Of a stretch of DNA of 64,000 nucleotides, positions 27,900 through 37,733 are shown piece after piece. Under the pieces are notes generated by a model. The model worked only from the letters and a program-made list of their open reading frames with translations. It was not told where the DNA came from and made no database searches. The translations under genes were made by a program, and so were the position numbers. The DNA is from Antarctobacter sediminis (GTDB lineage: Bacteria; Pseudomonadota; Alphaproteobacteria; Rhodobacterales; Rhodobacteraceae): NCBI RefSeq assembly GCF_019218285.1, contig NZ_JAHUZG010000003.1, positions 558,001-622,000 on the forward strand. Reading direction: 5' to 3'. How positions within the stretch are numbered: position 1 is the stretch's first letter; each line of letters begins with the position of its first letter.

Positions 27900-28760
27900 T
27901 CAGGCGCTGAGCGCCCAGTCCCAGTACAGCTCGCGAACCCGCCGGGTCACAGGGCCGACCTGATAGGACTTGTCCTCGAAGCCCGAGACCGGCGTCACCT
28001 TGTTCATGTTCCCGGACATAAAGACTTCGTCCGCGGATTCGAAATCCTTGAACGTCAGCACCGTTTCAACAACCTCGACGCCGTCGGCGCGCAGGTTGGC
28101 GATATGGCGGGCGCGGGTGATGCCGGACAGGAAGGTGCCATTGGGGATTGGTGTCATGACGACGCCATCACGCACCATAAAGACATTGGCCGTGGCCGTT
28201 TCGGCCACATTGCCCATAGCATCGGCAACCAGCGCATTGGCAAAACCGCGGGCACGAACCTCGGCTAGCATCCGTGCATTGTTTGGGTACAGGCACCCGG
28301 CCTTGGCGTTGACCACGGCATCCTCCATCACAGGGCGGCGAAAGCGGGTCCGCCCCAGCGTTGCGGCGGCGCTTTCCGGGGCCATGGGGATTTCTTCGAG
28401 GCAGATCGCAAAACCGGTCTCTTCCGGCTGTGGCACGATGGCGGTTACATCGCCGTGGATGCCCCAGTACATCGGGCGGATATAGACGGCCGCATCCGGG
28501 GCGTAGGCCTTCAGCCCGTCCTCGACGATGGCGATCATGTCCTCGGTCGAGGTGGTTGGCCGCAGCATAAGCGCCTCGGCCGAGCGGTTCACGCGGGCGC
28601 AGTGGGCCATGAGATCGGGGGTGACACCCTGAACGTACCGCGCGCCATCAAAGACCGAGGATCCAAGCCATGCGCCATGATCTGCGGCGCGCATCACCAT
28701 TGTATCGCCTTCGTGCCATGTGCCGTTGAAATAGGTGCGGATATTGCTGCCGGTCGCCAT
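27900..28760 (-). CDS. ilvE: Class IV aminotransferase, branched-chain type
   Basis: The 286-residue PLP enzyme has the catalytic lysine in VNAKAGCLYPNN and the family blocks NVAETATANVFMVRDG and PNGTFLSGITRARHI. These place it with branched-chain amino acid aminotransferases, which interconvert valine, leucine or isoleucine and their 2-oxo acids. D-amino acid and other class IV specificities cannot be excluded. ATG 28,760 has AAGGAGATC upstream; the frame extending further upstream is not supported. Confidence 0.87.
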   Translation of the reverse strand: MATGSNIRTYFNGTWHEGDTMVMRAADHGAWLGSSVFDGARYVQGVTPDLMAHCARVNRSAEALMLRPTTSTEDMIAIVEDGLKAYAPDAAVYIRPMYWGIHGDVTAIVPQPEETGFAICLEEIPMAPESAAATLGRTRFRRPVMEDAVVNAKAGCLYPNNARMLAEVRARGFANALVADAMGNVAETATANVFMVRDGVVMTPIPNGTFLSGITRARHIANLRADGVEVVETVLTFKDFESADEVFMSGNMNKVTPVSGFEDKSYQVGPVTRRVRELYWDWALSA

Positions 28761-28874
28761 GACGGATCTCCTTGAAACTGGCGCGAGGCTAGGCGCGGTC
28801 TTGGCGAAGGTCCAGCCCTTCGGGCACCGGGATTTCGACAGGGGGCGAGGCTGGCAAGCGGATGATCCAAAGGT

Positions 28875-28892
28875 GCGCGCCTTGCGGCGCGC
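28875..28892. other. Short GC hairpin in the divergent aminotransferase/nuclease-like gap
   Basis: GCGCGCC-TTGC-GGCGCGC is a perfect seven-base stem, with a second small hairpin GGGCC-TTT-GGCCC about 20 bases on. There is no T-run, so this is structure in the leader of the aminotransferase transcript, of unknown role. Confidence 0.3.
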
Positions 28893-28991
28893 GCATCTTG
28901 CCTTGGCGCGGGCCTTTGGCCCTTGCCTCGGGCGGGCGCAAAGCGTCTGGTGAGCAGAGCAATCTGGAACAGTTGCGCGCGGGGAGGTGCC

Positions 28992-29633
28992 ATGCCGCAG
29001 GCGGTCAAGGGCAGTCAGGCGGCTTTGCAGCGGTTGGTCGAACAATCGCCCGAGTTGCTGCAACCACGGCAATTGTCCCAGTTGGAATGGGTGTCGCCGC
29101 GGCGCGAAGATGATTGGTCAGAGTATCGGGACGGCGCGGCCTTGGACAAATTGGGGCTGGCGCGTCACGCCGAGGCTTTGACTGAGTTCTGGCCGCGCGG
29201 CGGACCGGTTTGGGATGGCCTTGCCAAGACCGGGGACAAGGTCGTGCTGGTCGAGGCCAAGTCGCATATTCGCGAGTTCCTCAGCCCGCCCTCTGCCGCG
29301 ACGGCACCGCGATCCATTGCGCAGATCGAAACCGCGTTGCGTACGGTCAAATCCGATCTTGGCGCAGACGACCGATCGAACTGGGCGCGGGTCTTCTTTC
29401 AGTATGCAAACCGTTTGGCGTTTCTGTGGTGGCTGCGGGGCCGGGGCGTTGACGCCTACTGTCTTTTCGTGTCCTTTCTGGGTGATCTTGAAATGGGTGG
29501 TCCCGATCACGCCGAAAGCTGGCAGGCCGCATTCCTGGCCGCAGATCATGCCCTGGGATTGCCCGCACGCCATGCATTGACCCCCTGTATCCTGCATGTC
29601 CATCCGCGTTTGAACCATCTGGAAAACCCATGA
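28992..29633 (+). CDS. PD-(D/E)XK nuclease-like protein of unknown function
   Basis: The 213-residue protein shows the arrangement of a PD-(D/E)XK core: [27 protein letters not shown] with D75, E88 and K90, after an upstream helix. A later block, [30 protein letters not shown], supplies helix and strand. The motif supports a possible metal-dependent nuclease activity, but the substrate is unknown and no restriction or defence partner is visible. GGGGAGGTGCC precedes the ATG. Its stop overlaps the start of the next gene (ATGA). Confidence 0.68.
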   Translation: MPQAVKGSQAALQRLVEQSPELLQPRQLSQLEWVSPRREDDWSEYRDGAALDKLGLARHAEALTEFWPRGGPVWDGLAKTGDKVVLVEAKSHIREFLSPPSAATAPRSIAQIETALRTVKSDLGADDRSNWARVFFQYANRLAFLWWLRGRGVDAYCLFVSFLGDLEMGGPDHAESWQAAFLAADHALGLPARHALTPCILHVHPRLNHLENP

Positions 29634-30829
29634 CACCCAATCCCGACCGTTTCCTTGCCGATCTCCACACCCTGCGTTCGTTTGGAGCGGCGGGCGTCGG
29701 CAAAGGGGTGCGTCGGCCAGCCTACAGCGAGGCGGACATTGCCGCCCGCGATTGGTTGGCGGGCCGCATGACAGAGGCGGGGTTGGAGGCACGGTTTGAT
29801 CCGATGGGGTCGGTTTTCGGGCTGGTCGAGGGGGCGTCGCTGCTGATCGGCTCACATTCTGACAGCCAGCCCGAGGGCGGCTGGCTGGACGGCGCGCTGG
29901 GGGTGATCGCGGGGCTGGAAATTGCGCGGGCTGCGCGGGAGGCGGGCGGACCTGCGGTCTCATGCGTGTCTTTTCAGGATGAGGAGGGCCGGTTCGGCGT
30001 CACCACCGGCAGCGCCGCATGGTCCGGGGCCTTGTCGCGCGACAAGCTGGAGGGGCTGGTCGATCCACAGGGGGTGACCTTGCCGCAGGCCCGCGCCGCC
30101 ATGGGGGACCGGCTGGGGGACTGGATCGACCCGGCCCGGTTCACGGGTTTTCTGGAGATGCACATCGAGCAGGGGCCGGTGTTGGACCAGAGCGGCGAGG
30201 CCGTGGGTGTGGTCGAGGCCATCGTCGGCATCCGCGACATGGTGATCACTTTCGAAGGCCAGCAGAACCACGCGGGCACCACGCCCATGGCCCTGCGGCA
30301 AGACGCCTTTCAGGCGCTGTCCGGCTTCAACACGCTGCTGAACGAACGGCTGCGCAACGTGGTGACGCCGTCGACGGTCTGGACCATCGGCCATGTGGAT
30401 CTGCACCCGAATGCCCATTCCATTGTCCCCGGCAAGGTCAAGTTTTCGATGCAGTGGCGGGATGGCGATCCGGATCGGCTGAAACGGATGGAAACCATCA
30501 TCCGCGATACGGCAGCGGAGATCGCGGGCCAGCGGGACATGGTGCTGCGCTTTGGCCCCATGCTGGGCATCGCTCCGGTGGCGATGGACGGTCGTCTGCG
30601 CGGCGCATTGGAAGTGGCGGCCGAGCAGGCGGTGCCGGGGCGGTGGCGCAGGATGCCTTCGGGGGCGCTGCACGATGCGTCGAACATGTCGCGAATGATG
30701 CCGGCGGCGATGCTTTTCGTACCGTCGATCGGCGGCATCAGCCATGACTTCGCCGAGGACACGGCAGAGGCGGACCTTGTGACCGGATTGCAGGTACTGG
30801 CCGGGGCTGTCGCGCGTGTTGCAGGGTGA
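29630..30829 (+). CDS. M20-family zinc amidohydrolase (allantoate/N-carbamoyl amino acid type)
   Basis: The 399-residue binuclear-zinc enzyme has metal-ligand blocks [27 protein letters not shown] and [11 protein letters not shown], the last typical of the allantoate amidohydrolase, ureidoglycolate and N-carbamoyl-L-amino acid hydrolase subgroup. The dimerisation-domain residues around [17 protein letters not shown] and the C-terminal HDASNMSRM are present. The exact substrate cannot be read from sequence. No other purine-degradation genes are adjacent. The start overlaps the previous stop. Confidence 0.88.
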   Translation: MTPNPDRFLADLHTLRSFGAAGVGKGVRRPAYSEADIAARDWLAGRMTEAGLEARFDPMGSVFGLVEGASLLIGSHSDSQPEGGWLDGALGVIAGLEIARAAREAGGPAVSCVSFQDEEGRFGVTTGSAAWSGALSRDKLEGLVDPQGVTLPQARAAMGDRLGDWIDPARFTGFLEMHIEQGPVLDQSGEAVGVVEAIVGIRDMVITFEGQQNHAGTTPMALRQDAFQALSGFNTLLNERLRNVVTPSTVWTIGHVDLHPNAHSIVPGKVKFSMQWRDGDPDRLKRMETIIRDTAAEIAGQRDMVLRFGPMLGIAPVAMDGRLRGALEVAAEQAVPGRWRRMPSGALHDASNMSRMMPAAMLFVPSIGGISHDFAEDTAEADLVTGLQVLAGAVARVAG

Positions 30830-30905
30830 CTTGTGAACGGGCTGGAAAACCGGAGTTTTGCGAAAGCGGATGGCTGGGCTAGGCTGATGGCAAGGAGGTG
30901 TCGCC

Positions 30906-31094
30906 ATGGACCCTGTTTCGCTTGTCTTCTACGCCATCGTCTGCGGCATTCTGGGCCTTGCCGGGCCAAGCCTTGGGACCGCACCGATCCGGCTGGGCAT
31001 CGGTGCCGTGGTGGGCATGGTCGCGGTCATGGTGTTGCCTTGGGTGCATGACATGCTGGGGGCGACAACGGGGTACAGCTTTGCTGGACCGTGA
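30906..31094 (+). CDS. Small two-helix membrane protein
   Basis: The 62-residue product has two hydrophobic segments (VSLVFYAIVCGILGLAG and IGAVVGMVAVMVLPWV). A GGAGGTG lies just before the ATG, a strong translational signal for so short a gene. The family and function are not recognised. It precedes a larger polytopic membrane protein on the same strand. Confidence 0.68.
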   Translation: MDPVSLVFYAIVCGILGLAGPSLGTAPIRLGIGAVVGMVAVMVLPWVHDMLGATTGYSFAGP

Positions 31095-31130
31095 CAATCT
31101 GCCAAGGGGCTCGGCGCCCTGCGTCCTCAA

Positions 31131-32267
31131 GTGACAAAGGCCGCGCGCCTGGGTCTGGACGCGCTGTTTGCCGTCGCCGCTTTGGCGCTGTCGGCGCGCG
31201 TGGGCGCGGATCTTGCCGCCGGCGGCAGCGCATGGCGGCAGGGTGACTGGCTGATCAACGGAACATTGGTCGAGGTCCGTCGCGCCTTTTTCGGCGATGG
31301 CTTTATCGCGCTGCACGATCTGACCGGCGTGCCGCTGTTGTGGCTGGTTTGTGGTGCGCAACTGTTGCTGATTGCGCTGCTCTGCCTTGTCGTTCACCGC
31401 CTGTTGCGAACTCTTGACCCGCTGCTGGCCTTGTCGATGGCGCTGTCCTGCGGGTTCTTTGCCGTGCTCTGGGTGGTTGGGCACGAGGGCGCGCTGCGCA
31501 AGGAGATGCTGGGCTTTGTGGGGCTAGGGTTAACCGCCTTGGCCCTGCTGCGCGGGGTCGCGCCGCTGGTGGTAATCGGATCGGGGCTGTTGTGGCTGGG
31601 GTTTCTTGGGCACGAGGCGCTGGTGCTGATGGCACCCTGCCACCTGATGCTGCTTTGGTTAGGGCGCGGGCAGGTCGCGGAAGGATTGCTTGTGGCGCTG
31701 GGCCTTGCAACCTGCGGGGCGGCGGCCTTGGCCTTGTTCTTTGCTTTTCGGTTTTCCGAAGTGCCAGAGGCGGCGCTGGTCTGCCGCCCTTTGCTTGAGC
31801 GCGGGATGCAACCACAGATCTGCGAAGGCGCGATCCAATGGCTGGAAAAGGACCGGACGCAGGGGGCGCAGGCAGTCCGTGATCTGCTGAACCCGCTGTC
31901 GGCAGGCGGATTTGCATTGGCCTGTCTTGTGGCGCTGTTGCCACTGGTCGGGGTGTTGACCCGGTCGGATCATCCGCGCCTTGGGATCGCGCTTGGCCTT
32001 GCGCTGGGCCTGCCGTTCCTGCCGTTGTATCCCGTGGCGCTGGATTGGGGGCGCTGGGTGGGGATGCATGTGTTTTGCGCGGTCACGGCACTTGCACTGG
32101 CGCTACACCTTGGGCACCTGCGGATCATTCACCCCTTGCGGAGATGGCACAAGGCGCTGTGGTTTGCGCCTTTGGTGATCGTGCCGATCACAAACTCTAT
32201 CGGGGCACGTTGGGGAGGCGTGCTGCGGGCGGCCTGGGACCTGTTGGCCAAGGGGGCGGCAATCTGA
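31131..32267 (+). CDS. Polytopic membrane protein of unknown function
   Basis: The 378-residue protein has about nine or ten hydrophobic segments, with a soluble loop around residues 210-250 (RPLLERGMQPQICEGAIQWLEKDRTQG). The layout resembles polysaccharide polymerase or EpsG-like membrane proteins, but I see no diagnostic motif. The start is GTG. No glycosyltransferase cluster is adjacent. It is convergent with the response regulator gene. Confidence 0.65.
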   Translation: MTKAARLGLDALFAVAALALSARVGADLAAGGSAWRQGDWLINGTLVEVRRAFFGDGFIALHDLTGVPLLWLVCGAQLLLIALLCLVVHRLLRTLDPLLALSMALSCGFFAVLWVVGHEGALRKEMLGFVGLGLTALALLRGVAPLVVIGSGLLWLGFLGHEALVLMAPCHLMLLWLGRGQVAEGLLVALGLATCGAAALALFFAFRFSEVPEAALVCRPLLERGMQPQICEGAIQWLEKDRTQGAQAVRDLLNPLSAGGFALACLVALLPLVGVLTRSDHPRLGIALGLALGLPFLPLYPVALDWGRWVGMHVFCAVTALALALHLGHLRIIHPLRRWHKALWFAPLVIVPITNSIGARWGGVLRAAWDLLAKGAAI

Positions 32268-32292
32268 TGTCGGTCCTTATTTCAGGGGCGGT

Positions 32293-32988
32293 TCAGTTCC
32301 AGCTGACCTCGCCGAGAAAGATGTACCCTGCGCCGTAGATCGTCTTGATCAGTCGCGGGTTCTTGGGATCCTCCCGCAGCTTGGTCCGCAGGCGGGAAAT
32401 GCGCACGTCCATCGCCCGATCAAAACTTTCGCCTGCCGCGCCGCCAAGGCTTTCCTGCATATGCGCGCGTGAGATCAGGCGCTTGGGGCTTTCAAGGAAA
32501 AGCCGCAGAACCTCGCCTTCGGCATGGCTAAAAGTGGTTTCCGCGCCGCTTTCGTCGACCAGCGCATAGCGGTCGAAATGTGCCGTCCATCCATTGAATC
32601 GGGCGGTGTCCGACGGCGCGGCGCGGGTGCGGCCGCGCAGACGCGCTCGGATGCGGGCAACCACCTCGGACGGGTCGAAGGGTTTGATGATGTAATCATC
32701 TGCGCCCAGTTCCAGCCCGGTCACCCGGTCCTGCACCTGCGCCCGCCCCGAGATGATGATGACCGTCGCGCCTTGTTCCAATGCCAGCCGATGCACCAGC
32801 GACAGCCCGTCGCGATCCGGCAGGCCAAGGTCCACAAGGCAGACATCCGGCGTGGTGCGCCGCAGGGCGGCCTCGAATTCGGTCGCGCGGGCGAAGGACA
32901 AGGTACGGAACCCGGCCTCGGTCAAGGCTTCGGACAGCATCTCGCGGATGGCGGGTTCGTCGTCGAGGATGGTGACTAGGGCGCTCAT
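32293..32988 (-). CDS. OmpR-family response regulator
   Basis: The 231-residue regulator has a receiver domain with acidic pair D9-D10, phospho-acceptor D53 (LVDLGLP) and K102 (IIKPF). A winged-helix DNA-binding domain follows, ending DVRISRLRTKLREDP and IKTIYGAGYIF. It lies ten bases after the hybrid histidine kinase gene and is its likely target. ATG 32,988 opens directly on the receiver domain. Targets are unknown. Confidence 0.92.
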   Translation of the reverse strand: MSALVTILDDEPAIREMLSEALTEAGFRTLSFARATEFEAALRRTTPDVCLVDLGLPDRDGLSLVHRLALEQGATVIIISGRAQVQDRVTGLELGADDYIIKPFDPSEVVARIRARLRGRTRAAPSDTARFNGWTAHFDRYALVDESGAETTFSHAEGEVLRLFLESPKRLISRAHMQESLGGAAGESFDRAMDVRISRLRTKLREDPKNPRLIKTIYGAGYIFLGEVSWN

Positions 32989-32998
32989 GTCGTGCGGG

Positions 32999-34909
32999 TT
33001 AGCCTGTTTGTGCGGAGGCGGGAAGGGGGGCAAGCCCAAGGAAGCCCGCCAGATCCGCCGCAGAAAAGGGTTTGGGCAATACCGGGCCAAGCCGTCGCGC
33101 CTGAACGTGCTGCGGATGATCCGGCGGCAGCGAGGTCATGAACCGCAGTGGCAGATGCGGCAGGGTCTCGGCCAGGGCAAAGCCGGGGGTGTCGCCCTCC
33201 AGCGAGATGTCGGACAGCACCAGCGCAATGTCGGGCAGACCTTCGGCCAGCGCGCAGGCCTCTTCGACAGAAGCGGCCTCGACCACGGAAAAGCCCAGAT
33301 CGGTCAGCATTTCGCGGATGGCTTCGCGCAGGTCGGGGCTGTCCTCGGCCAAAAGCGCCAGACCGGTTTCGGCCACGGGGGCCTGTTCCGCCCGGCGCAG
33401 TGGCAGACGCAGCGAAACACGCGCGCCAAACGGTGTATTGCCGATGCGCATCGACCCGCCGGAAAGCTTGGTCATGTCATAAACCATGGCCAGTCCAAGG
33501 CCCGAACCTTCGCCGCCCTTGGTGGTAAAGAACGGCTCCAGCCCATGTTCCAGCGCCGCCTCGGAAAAGCCGGGGCCGCTGTCTTCGACGGACAGTTCCA
33601 GCCATGTGTCCTGCACTTCGCGCGCGGTCAGGCGGATGCAGCCCTGCGTGCCGCAGGCATCGCGCGCATTCAGCACAAGGTTCAGCAGCGCGTCCTGCAA
33701 CAGGCCTGGATCGACCATGTACAGCCCGCCGGCGTCCGCATCGCTGGTGTGCAACGTGATGCCTTCTGGCAGGGACGGCGTGGCCAGCGTGCGCAATTCG
33801 TCAAGGAAAGCGGGCAGCGACAGGGGCCGCGGTTGCCAGCCCCGCTGGCTGGTCATATCGGCGATCCGGTCCAGCAGTCGCCCGCCCCGGCGGGCCGCGG
33901 ACAGCGTGGCCGAAATCAGCGGTTCGGCCTCTGGGCCAAGGTCCATCCGGGCGAGCCGCGATTGGGTGCCGAGGATGATTGTCAGCAGGTTCGAGAAGTC
34001 ATGCGCAAGTCCCGAGGTCAGCTGAGCCGCGATTTCGCGTCGCCGGGTCTGTTGCAGGGCGGTGCGGGTCTGGGTTTCCTCGGTAACATCCTGACTGAGG
34101 ATATAGATCCCCGGTTCCAGCGGATCGGGGGTAAAGGCCGCTCGGATTCGGCGAGACGAGGAATCGTCGGTGAATTCAAAGATGGATTTCTGCCCCGTCC
34201 GTGCCTCTTCAAGGTGGGGGCGGACACGGGCATAGGCCTGCGGTCCCAGCGTTTCCGAAATATGCAGCCCGATGACCGAGGCCGGGCGGCCGGGCATGAC
34301 CTCTCCAAGTTTGTTGTTGGAAAAGGTGTAGTAACCCTCGGCATCCAGCCGGGCGATATGGGCGGGCATCATCTGGGTGGTGGCGCGGGTGCGCGCCTCG
34401 ATTTCGGCCAGTTCGCGGCGCGCCTCTTCCAGTGCCTTGTTGGTGGCGGCAAGGCGGCGGTTGGTGGCAGCCAGTTCCTCGGACCGTTTCAGGACCTCCT
34501 CGGACAACAGCTCGGATCGGGTGCGCAAAAGCTCTTCTTGGGCGCGGGTCTGTGTAATGTCGGTGTAGACCGTGACCCAGCCGCCTTGCGGCAGCGGCGC
34601 GCCCTCGACGCTGATGGTGCGGCCGTTGGCGCGGGTCCGTTCCATGTAATGCGGTTCAAAGGCGCGGGCGATTTCGACCCGGTCCCGGACCCATTTTTCC
34701 GCGTCGCCCACATCTCCGTATTCGCCGCGTTCGACAAGGTGGCGGATCGTGTCCTCGAAGCGGGACCCGGGGGTGGTGAACTTGGCTGGCAGGTCGAACA
34801 TCTGCGCGAAAGGTGCGTTGCAAACCGCCAGCCGCAGATCGCTGTCATAGATGGTCATGCCCTGCTGGATCAGGTTCAGCCCGGCGCGGGTAAAGGCAAG
34901 TTCGTTCAT
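32999..34909 (-). CDS. Hybrid PAS-domain histidine kinase with receiver domain
   Basis: The 636-residue soluble sensor has a PAS-like domain (1-120), a coiled coil (about 122-185) and a second PAS domain (185-285). An H-box with H303 (GLAHDFSNLL), an ATPase domain with N-box NLVLNARDAC and glycine boxes DSGPGF and GSGLGLA follow. It ends in a receiver domain (516-625) with D567. No membrane segment is present, so the signal is internal. Phosphate could move from H303 to D567 or directly to the adjacent OmpR-type regulator; no phosphotransfer domain is encoded here. Its ATG overlaps the phosphoesterase stop. Confidence 0.92.
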   Translation of the reverse strand: MNELAFTRAGLNLIQQGMTIYDSDLRLAVCNAPFAQMFDLPAKFTTPGSRFEDTIRHLVERGEYGDVGDAEKWVRDRVEIARAFEPHYMERTRANGRTISVEGAPLPQGGWVTVYTDITQTRAQEELLRTRSELLSEEVLKRSEELAATNRRLAATNKALEEARRELAEIEARTRATTQMMPAHIARLDAEGYYTFSNNKLGEVMPGRPASVIGLHISETLGPQAYARVRPHLEEARTGQKSIFEFTDDSSSRRIRAAFTPDPLEPGIYILSQDVTEETQTRTALQQTRRREIAAQLTSGLAHDFSNLLTIILGTQSRLARMDLGPEAEPLISATLSAARRGGRLLDRIADMTSQRGWQPRPLSLPAFLDELRTLATPSLPEGITLHTSDADAGGLYMVDPGLLQDALLNLVLNARDACGTQGCIRLTAREVQDTWLELSVEDSGPGFSEAALEHGLEPFFTTKGGEGSGLGLAMVYDMTKLSGGSMRIGNTPFGARVSLRLPLRRAEQAPVAETGLALLAEDSPDLREAIREMLTDLGFSVVEAASVEEACALAEGLPDIALVLSDISLEGDTPGFALAETLPHLPLRFMTSLPPDHPQHVQARRLGPVLPKPFSAADLAGFLGLAPLPASAQTG

Positions 34910-35388
34910 GGGCGGGGATCCTTCAGGCGCGCAATGGCGGCGTCCAGCCGGACTGGCCGGTAATCGGTTGCCTCGACCGTGACATTTCCGCGGCGCGGAG
35001 CCGAGTGGAAGTCCGGTTTGTGCGTGTGACAGTGGAAATGGACCGCGCCGCCGAACCAGCCGTCCCATTCCTCGATCGGGTAGTGGAACAAAACCGCCCG
35101 GCTGCCATGGCTTTTGATCCTCAGGTAATCCGCGCCCCAGCCCTGAGGGTCATGGTTGCCCTGCATCAGGACGATCCTGCCGTTCAGGCGCGCAAGATAA
35201 TCCTCGCCCGGTGCGCCGCCCATGGCGAAATCACCAAGGTGATAGACCGTGTCCTGTGGGCGCACGGTTGCGTTCCAGTTGGCGATCAGAACCTCGTCCA
35301 TGTGCCCAACAGAGGCAAAGGGGCGGTTGGCAAGGCGAATGATGTTGGCATGGCCGAAATGCGTGCAGCCGGTGATGTAGTCGGTCAT
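34906..35388 (-). CDS. Calcineurin-like metallophosphoesterase
   Basis: The 160-residue enzyme has the family metal motifs in order: CTHFGHANI (in place of the usual D-x-H), LGDFAMG, GNHD and FHCHTHK. The first motif has TH instead of DxH, a deviation shared by some small phosphoesterases. GGAGGAGA lies seven bases before the ATG. Substrate is unknown; nucleotides or phosphodiesters are possible. It is the first gene of an operon with the hybrid kinase and response regulator. Confidence 0.85.
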   Translation of the reverse strand: MTDYITGCTHFGHANIIRLANRPFASVGHMDEVLIANWNATVRPQDTVYHLGDFAMGGAPGEDYLARLNGRIVLMQGNHDPQGWGADYLRIKSHGSRAVLFHYPIEEWDGWFGGAVHFHCHTHKPDFHSAPRRGNVTVEATDYRPVRLDAAIARLKDPRP

Positions 35389-35644
35389 CGTCTCTCCTCC
35401 CTGCAACCCTAGCGGAGGCTGCGGAGGCTGCAAATGGCGCCGCGGCGGCAGGGCGTTCCGGTTCCGTGCCGAGATCCGGATGAGGGCCTGTTACAATTCG
35501 TAAGGATTCGGAAAACCTCAGGAAAAAGTTGACCGCGAGGCTCTGACTTGCCCAAATACAGGCCAGAATCGCGACGAACAGCGAATGGCCCGTAACGCCG
35601 GGCAACACAGGGATGCCGGGCAACCGGCATGGGGAGGAAAAGAC

Positions 35645-37618
35645 TTGGCACATATGGCTGAGGGCGTAGAAGGTCTGCGCTCCATTCCGGCACTGTTGCA
35701 CCGCAATGCCACCGAGTTCGGCTCGGCACCTGCCTATCGCGAAAAGGAATACGGGATCTGGCAAAGCTGGACCTGGGCCGAAACCGAAAAGGAAATCGAG
35801 GCGCTGGCGCTGGGGCTGTTGAACCTCGGCGTGGCCGAGGGCGATCATATCGCCATCATCGGTCGCAACCGGCCCTACCTGTATTGGTCGATGGTGGCCG
35901 CGCAAAGCGTCGGCGCAGTACCCGTGCCGCTGTATCAGGACGCGGTGGCCGAAGAGATGGAATACGTGCTGGCCCATTGCGGCGCCCGTTTCGCCATCGT
36001 CGCGGATCAGGAACAGGCGGACAAGGTGATCGAGGTGCAGGACGATCTGCATCAGTTCGAACATCTGATCTATGTCGATCCGCGCGGCATGCGGAAATAC
36101 GATCATTCGCATCTGCATCAATACAGCCACGTTCAGGATCAGGGGCGCGCGGCCTACGACGAATTCATCAATGAACTCAAGCGCCGCCGCGATAAGTTGG
36201 GGTATGACGACACCTGCGTGATGCTGTACACCAGCGGCACCACCGGCAAGCCCAAAGGCGTGGTCCTGTCGAACCGCAACATCATCGAAAGCGCGCGCTC
36301 GGCTTCGGATTTCGACAAGATCCGCCGCACCGATGATGTCTTGGCCTATCTGCCGATGGCTTGGGTCGGCGATTTCATCTTTTCGATCGGGCAGGGGTAC
36401 TGGGCCGGGTTCTGCGTGAACTGCCCGGAATCGGCGGATACGCTGTTGACCGACCTCCGGGAAATCGCGCCCAGCTATTATTTTGCGCCGCCGCGGATTT
36501 TTGAAACGCAGCTGACGCAGATCATGATCCGGATGGAGGACGCCGGCAAATTCAAGAAGGCGATGTTCCATCACTTCATGGACCATGCGCGCCGGGTTGG
36601 CCCTTCGATTCTGGACGGCAAACCGGTGGGTGCACTGGATCGGCTGAAATATGCGTTGGGTGAATTCCTTGTCTACGGGCCGCTGAAGAACGCGTTGGGC
36701 TTTTCCAAGATCCGCGTGGGCTACACGGCCGGTGAGGCCATCGGGCCAGAGATCTTCTCGTTCTATCGCTCGATGGGGATCAACCTGAAACAGCTTTATG
36801 GCCAGACCGAGGCCAGCGTCTTTATCACCGTGCAGCCCGACGGTGAGGTGCGCGCCGATACCGTGGGCGTGCCCGCGCCGGGCGTCGAGTTGCGGATCGC
36901 CGAGAACGGAGAGGTCTTTTATCGCTCGCCGGGTGCGTTCGTGGAATATTACAACAACCCCGACAGTACGGCGGACACCAAGGATGCCGAAGGCTGGGTT
37001 GCGACGGGCGATGCCGGGTTTATCGAGGAAAGCAGTGGCCACCTGCGGATCATCGACCGCGCCAAGGACGTGGGCCAGATGGCGGATGGATCGCTGTTCG
37101 CGCCCAAATATGTCGAGAATAAGCTGAAGTTCTATCCCAATATCCTCGAAGCCGTGGTCTTTGGCTCGGGGCGGGATCGATGCACGGCCTTCCTCAACAT
37201 CGACCTGACGGCGGTCGGAAACTGGGCTGAACGCAACAACATCGCCTATGCCTCGTATCAGGAACTGGCGGGTCACCCGCAGGTTCTGGATACGGTGCAG
37301 AAACATGTCGAAGAGGTGAACGAAAGCGTCGCCCAAGACGAGATGCTGTCCGGCTGCCAGATCCACCGGTTCATCATCCTGCACAAGGAACTGGACGCGG
37401 ATGACGGCGAGATGACGCGGACCCGGAAGGTGCGCCGCAAGGTCATCGCCGAGAAATTCGAAGATCTTGTCACCGCTTTGTACGACGGATCCGACAGCGT
37501 CTACACCGAGACGGAAGTCACCTACGAGGACGGCCGCAAGGGCAAGATCAAGGCAACGCTGAACGTGCGGGACGCCAAGGTGGTTCCCGTGAAACCCAAG
37601 GCGATGGCGGCGGAATGA
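35645..37618 (+). CDS. AMP-forming acyl-CoA ligase (long-chain type) of the LIV cassette
   Basis: The 657-residue adenylate-forming enzyme activates a carboxylic acid with ATP and joins it to CoA. The phosphate-binding loop YTSGTTGKPKGVVLSNRN, the QTEA block of motif A5 and the D-x-x-x-R element at WVATGDAGFIEESSGHLRIIDRAKD are intact. C-terminal TRTRKVRRK is also present. The start was placed at TTG 35,645, seven bases after GGGGAGGA, rather than ATG 35,654. It is the first gene of the operon with the LIV-type importer, which suggests that the imported acid is its substrate. Confidence 0.87.
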   Translation: MAHMAEGVEGLRSIPALLHRNATEFGSAPAYREKEYGIWQSWTWAETEKEIEALALGLLNLGVAEGDHIAIIGRNRPYLYWSMVAAQSVGAVPVPLYQDAVAEEMEYVLAHCGARFAIVADQEQADKVIEVQDDLHQFEHLIYVDPRGMRKYDHSHLHQYSHVQDQGRAAYDEFINELKRRRDKLGYDDTCVMLYTSGTTGKPKGVVLSNRNIIESARSASDFDKIRRTDDVLAYLPMAWVGDFIFSIGQGYWAGFCVNCPESADTLLTDLREIAPSYYFAPPRIFETQLTQIMIRMEDAGKFKKAMFHHFMDHARRVGPSILDGKPVGALDRLKYALGEFLVYGPLKNALGFSKIRVGYTAGEAIGPEIFSFYRSMGINLKQLYGQTEASVFITVQPDGEVRADTVGVPAPGVELRIAENGEVFYRSPGAFVEYYNNPDSTADTKDAEGWVATGDAGFIEESSGHLRIIDRAKDVGQMADGSLFAPKYVENKLKFYPNILEAVVFGSGRDRCTAFLNIDLTAVGNWAERNNIAYASYQELAGHPQVLDTVQKHVEEVNESVAQDEMLSGCQIHRFIILHKELDADDGEMTRTRKVRRKVIAEKFEDLVTALYDGSDSVYTETEVTYEDGRKGKIKATLNVRDAKVVPVKPKAMAAE

Positions 37619-37733
37619 TGGACGGACGCTCCCGCGCCTTTGGCGCGTATCGCCCCGCCCACCATCCCGCAGAGCACCCGAACGGCCAGCGAGACATGAT
37701 TTTTGCCACCAAGACGAAGCAGGGGGTGGGCGC

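Noticed and set aside
29118-29963. 281-residue minus-strand frame opposite the nuclease-like gene
   Set aside because: Low-complexity proline/arginine composition, no ribosome site, and it overlaps two coupled plus-strand genes.
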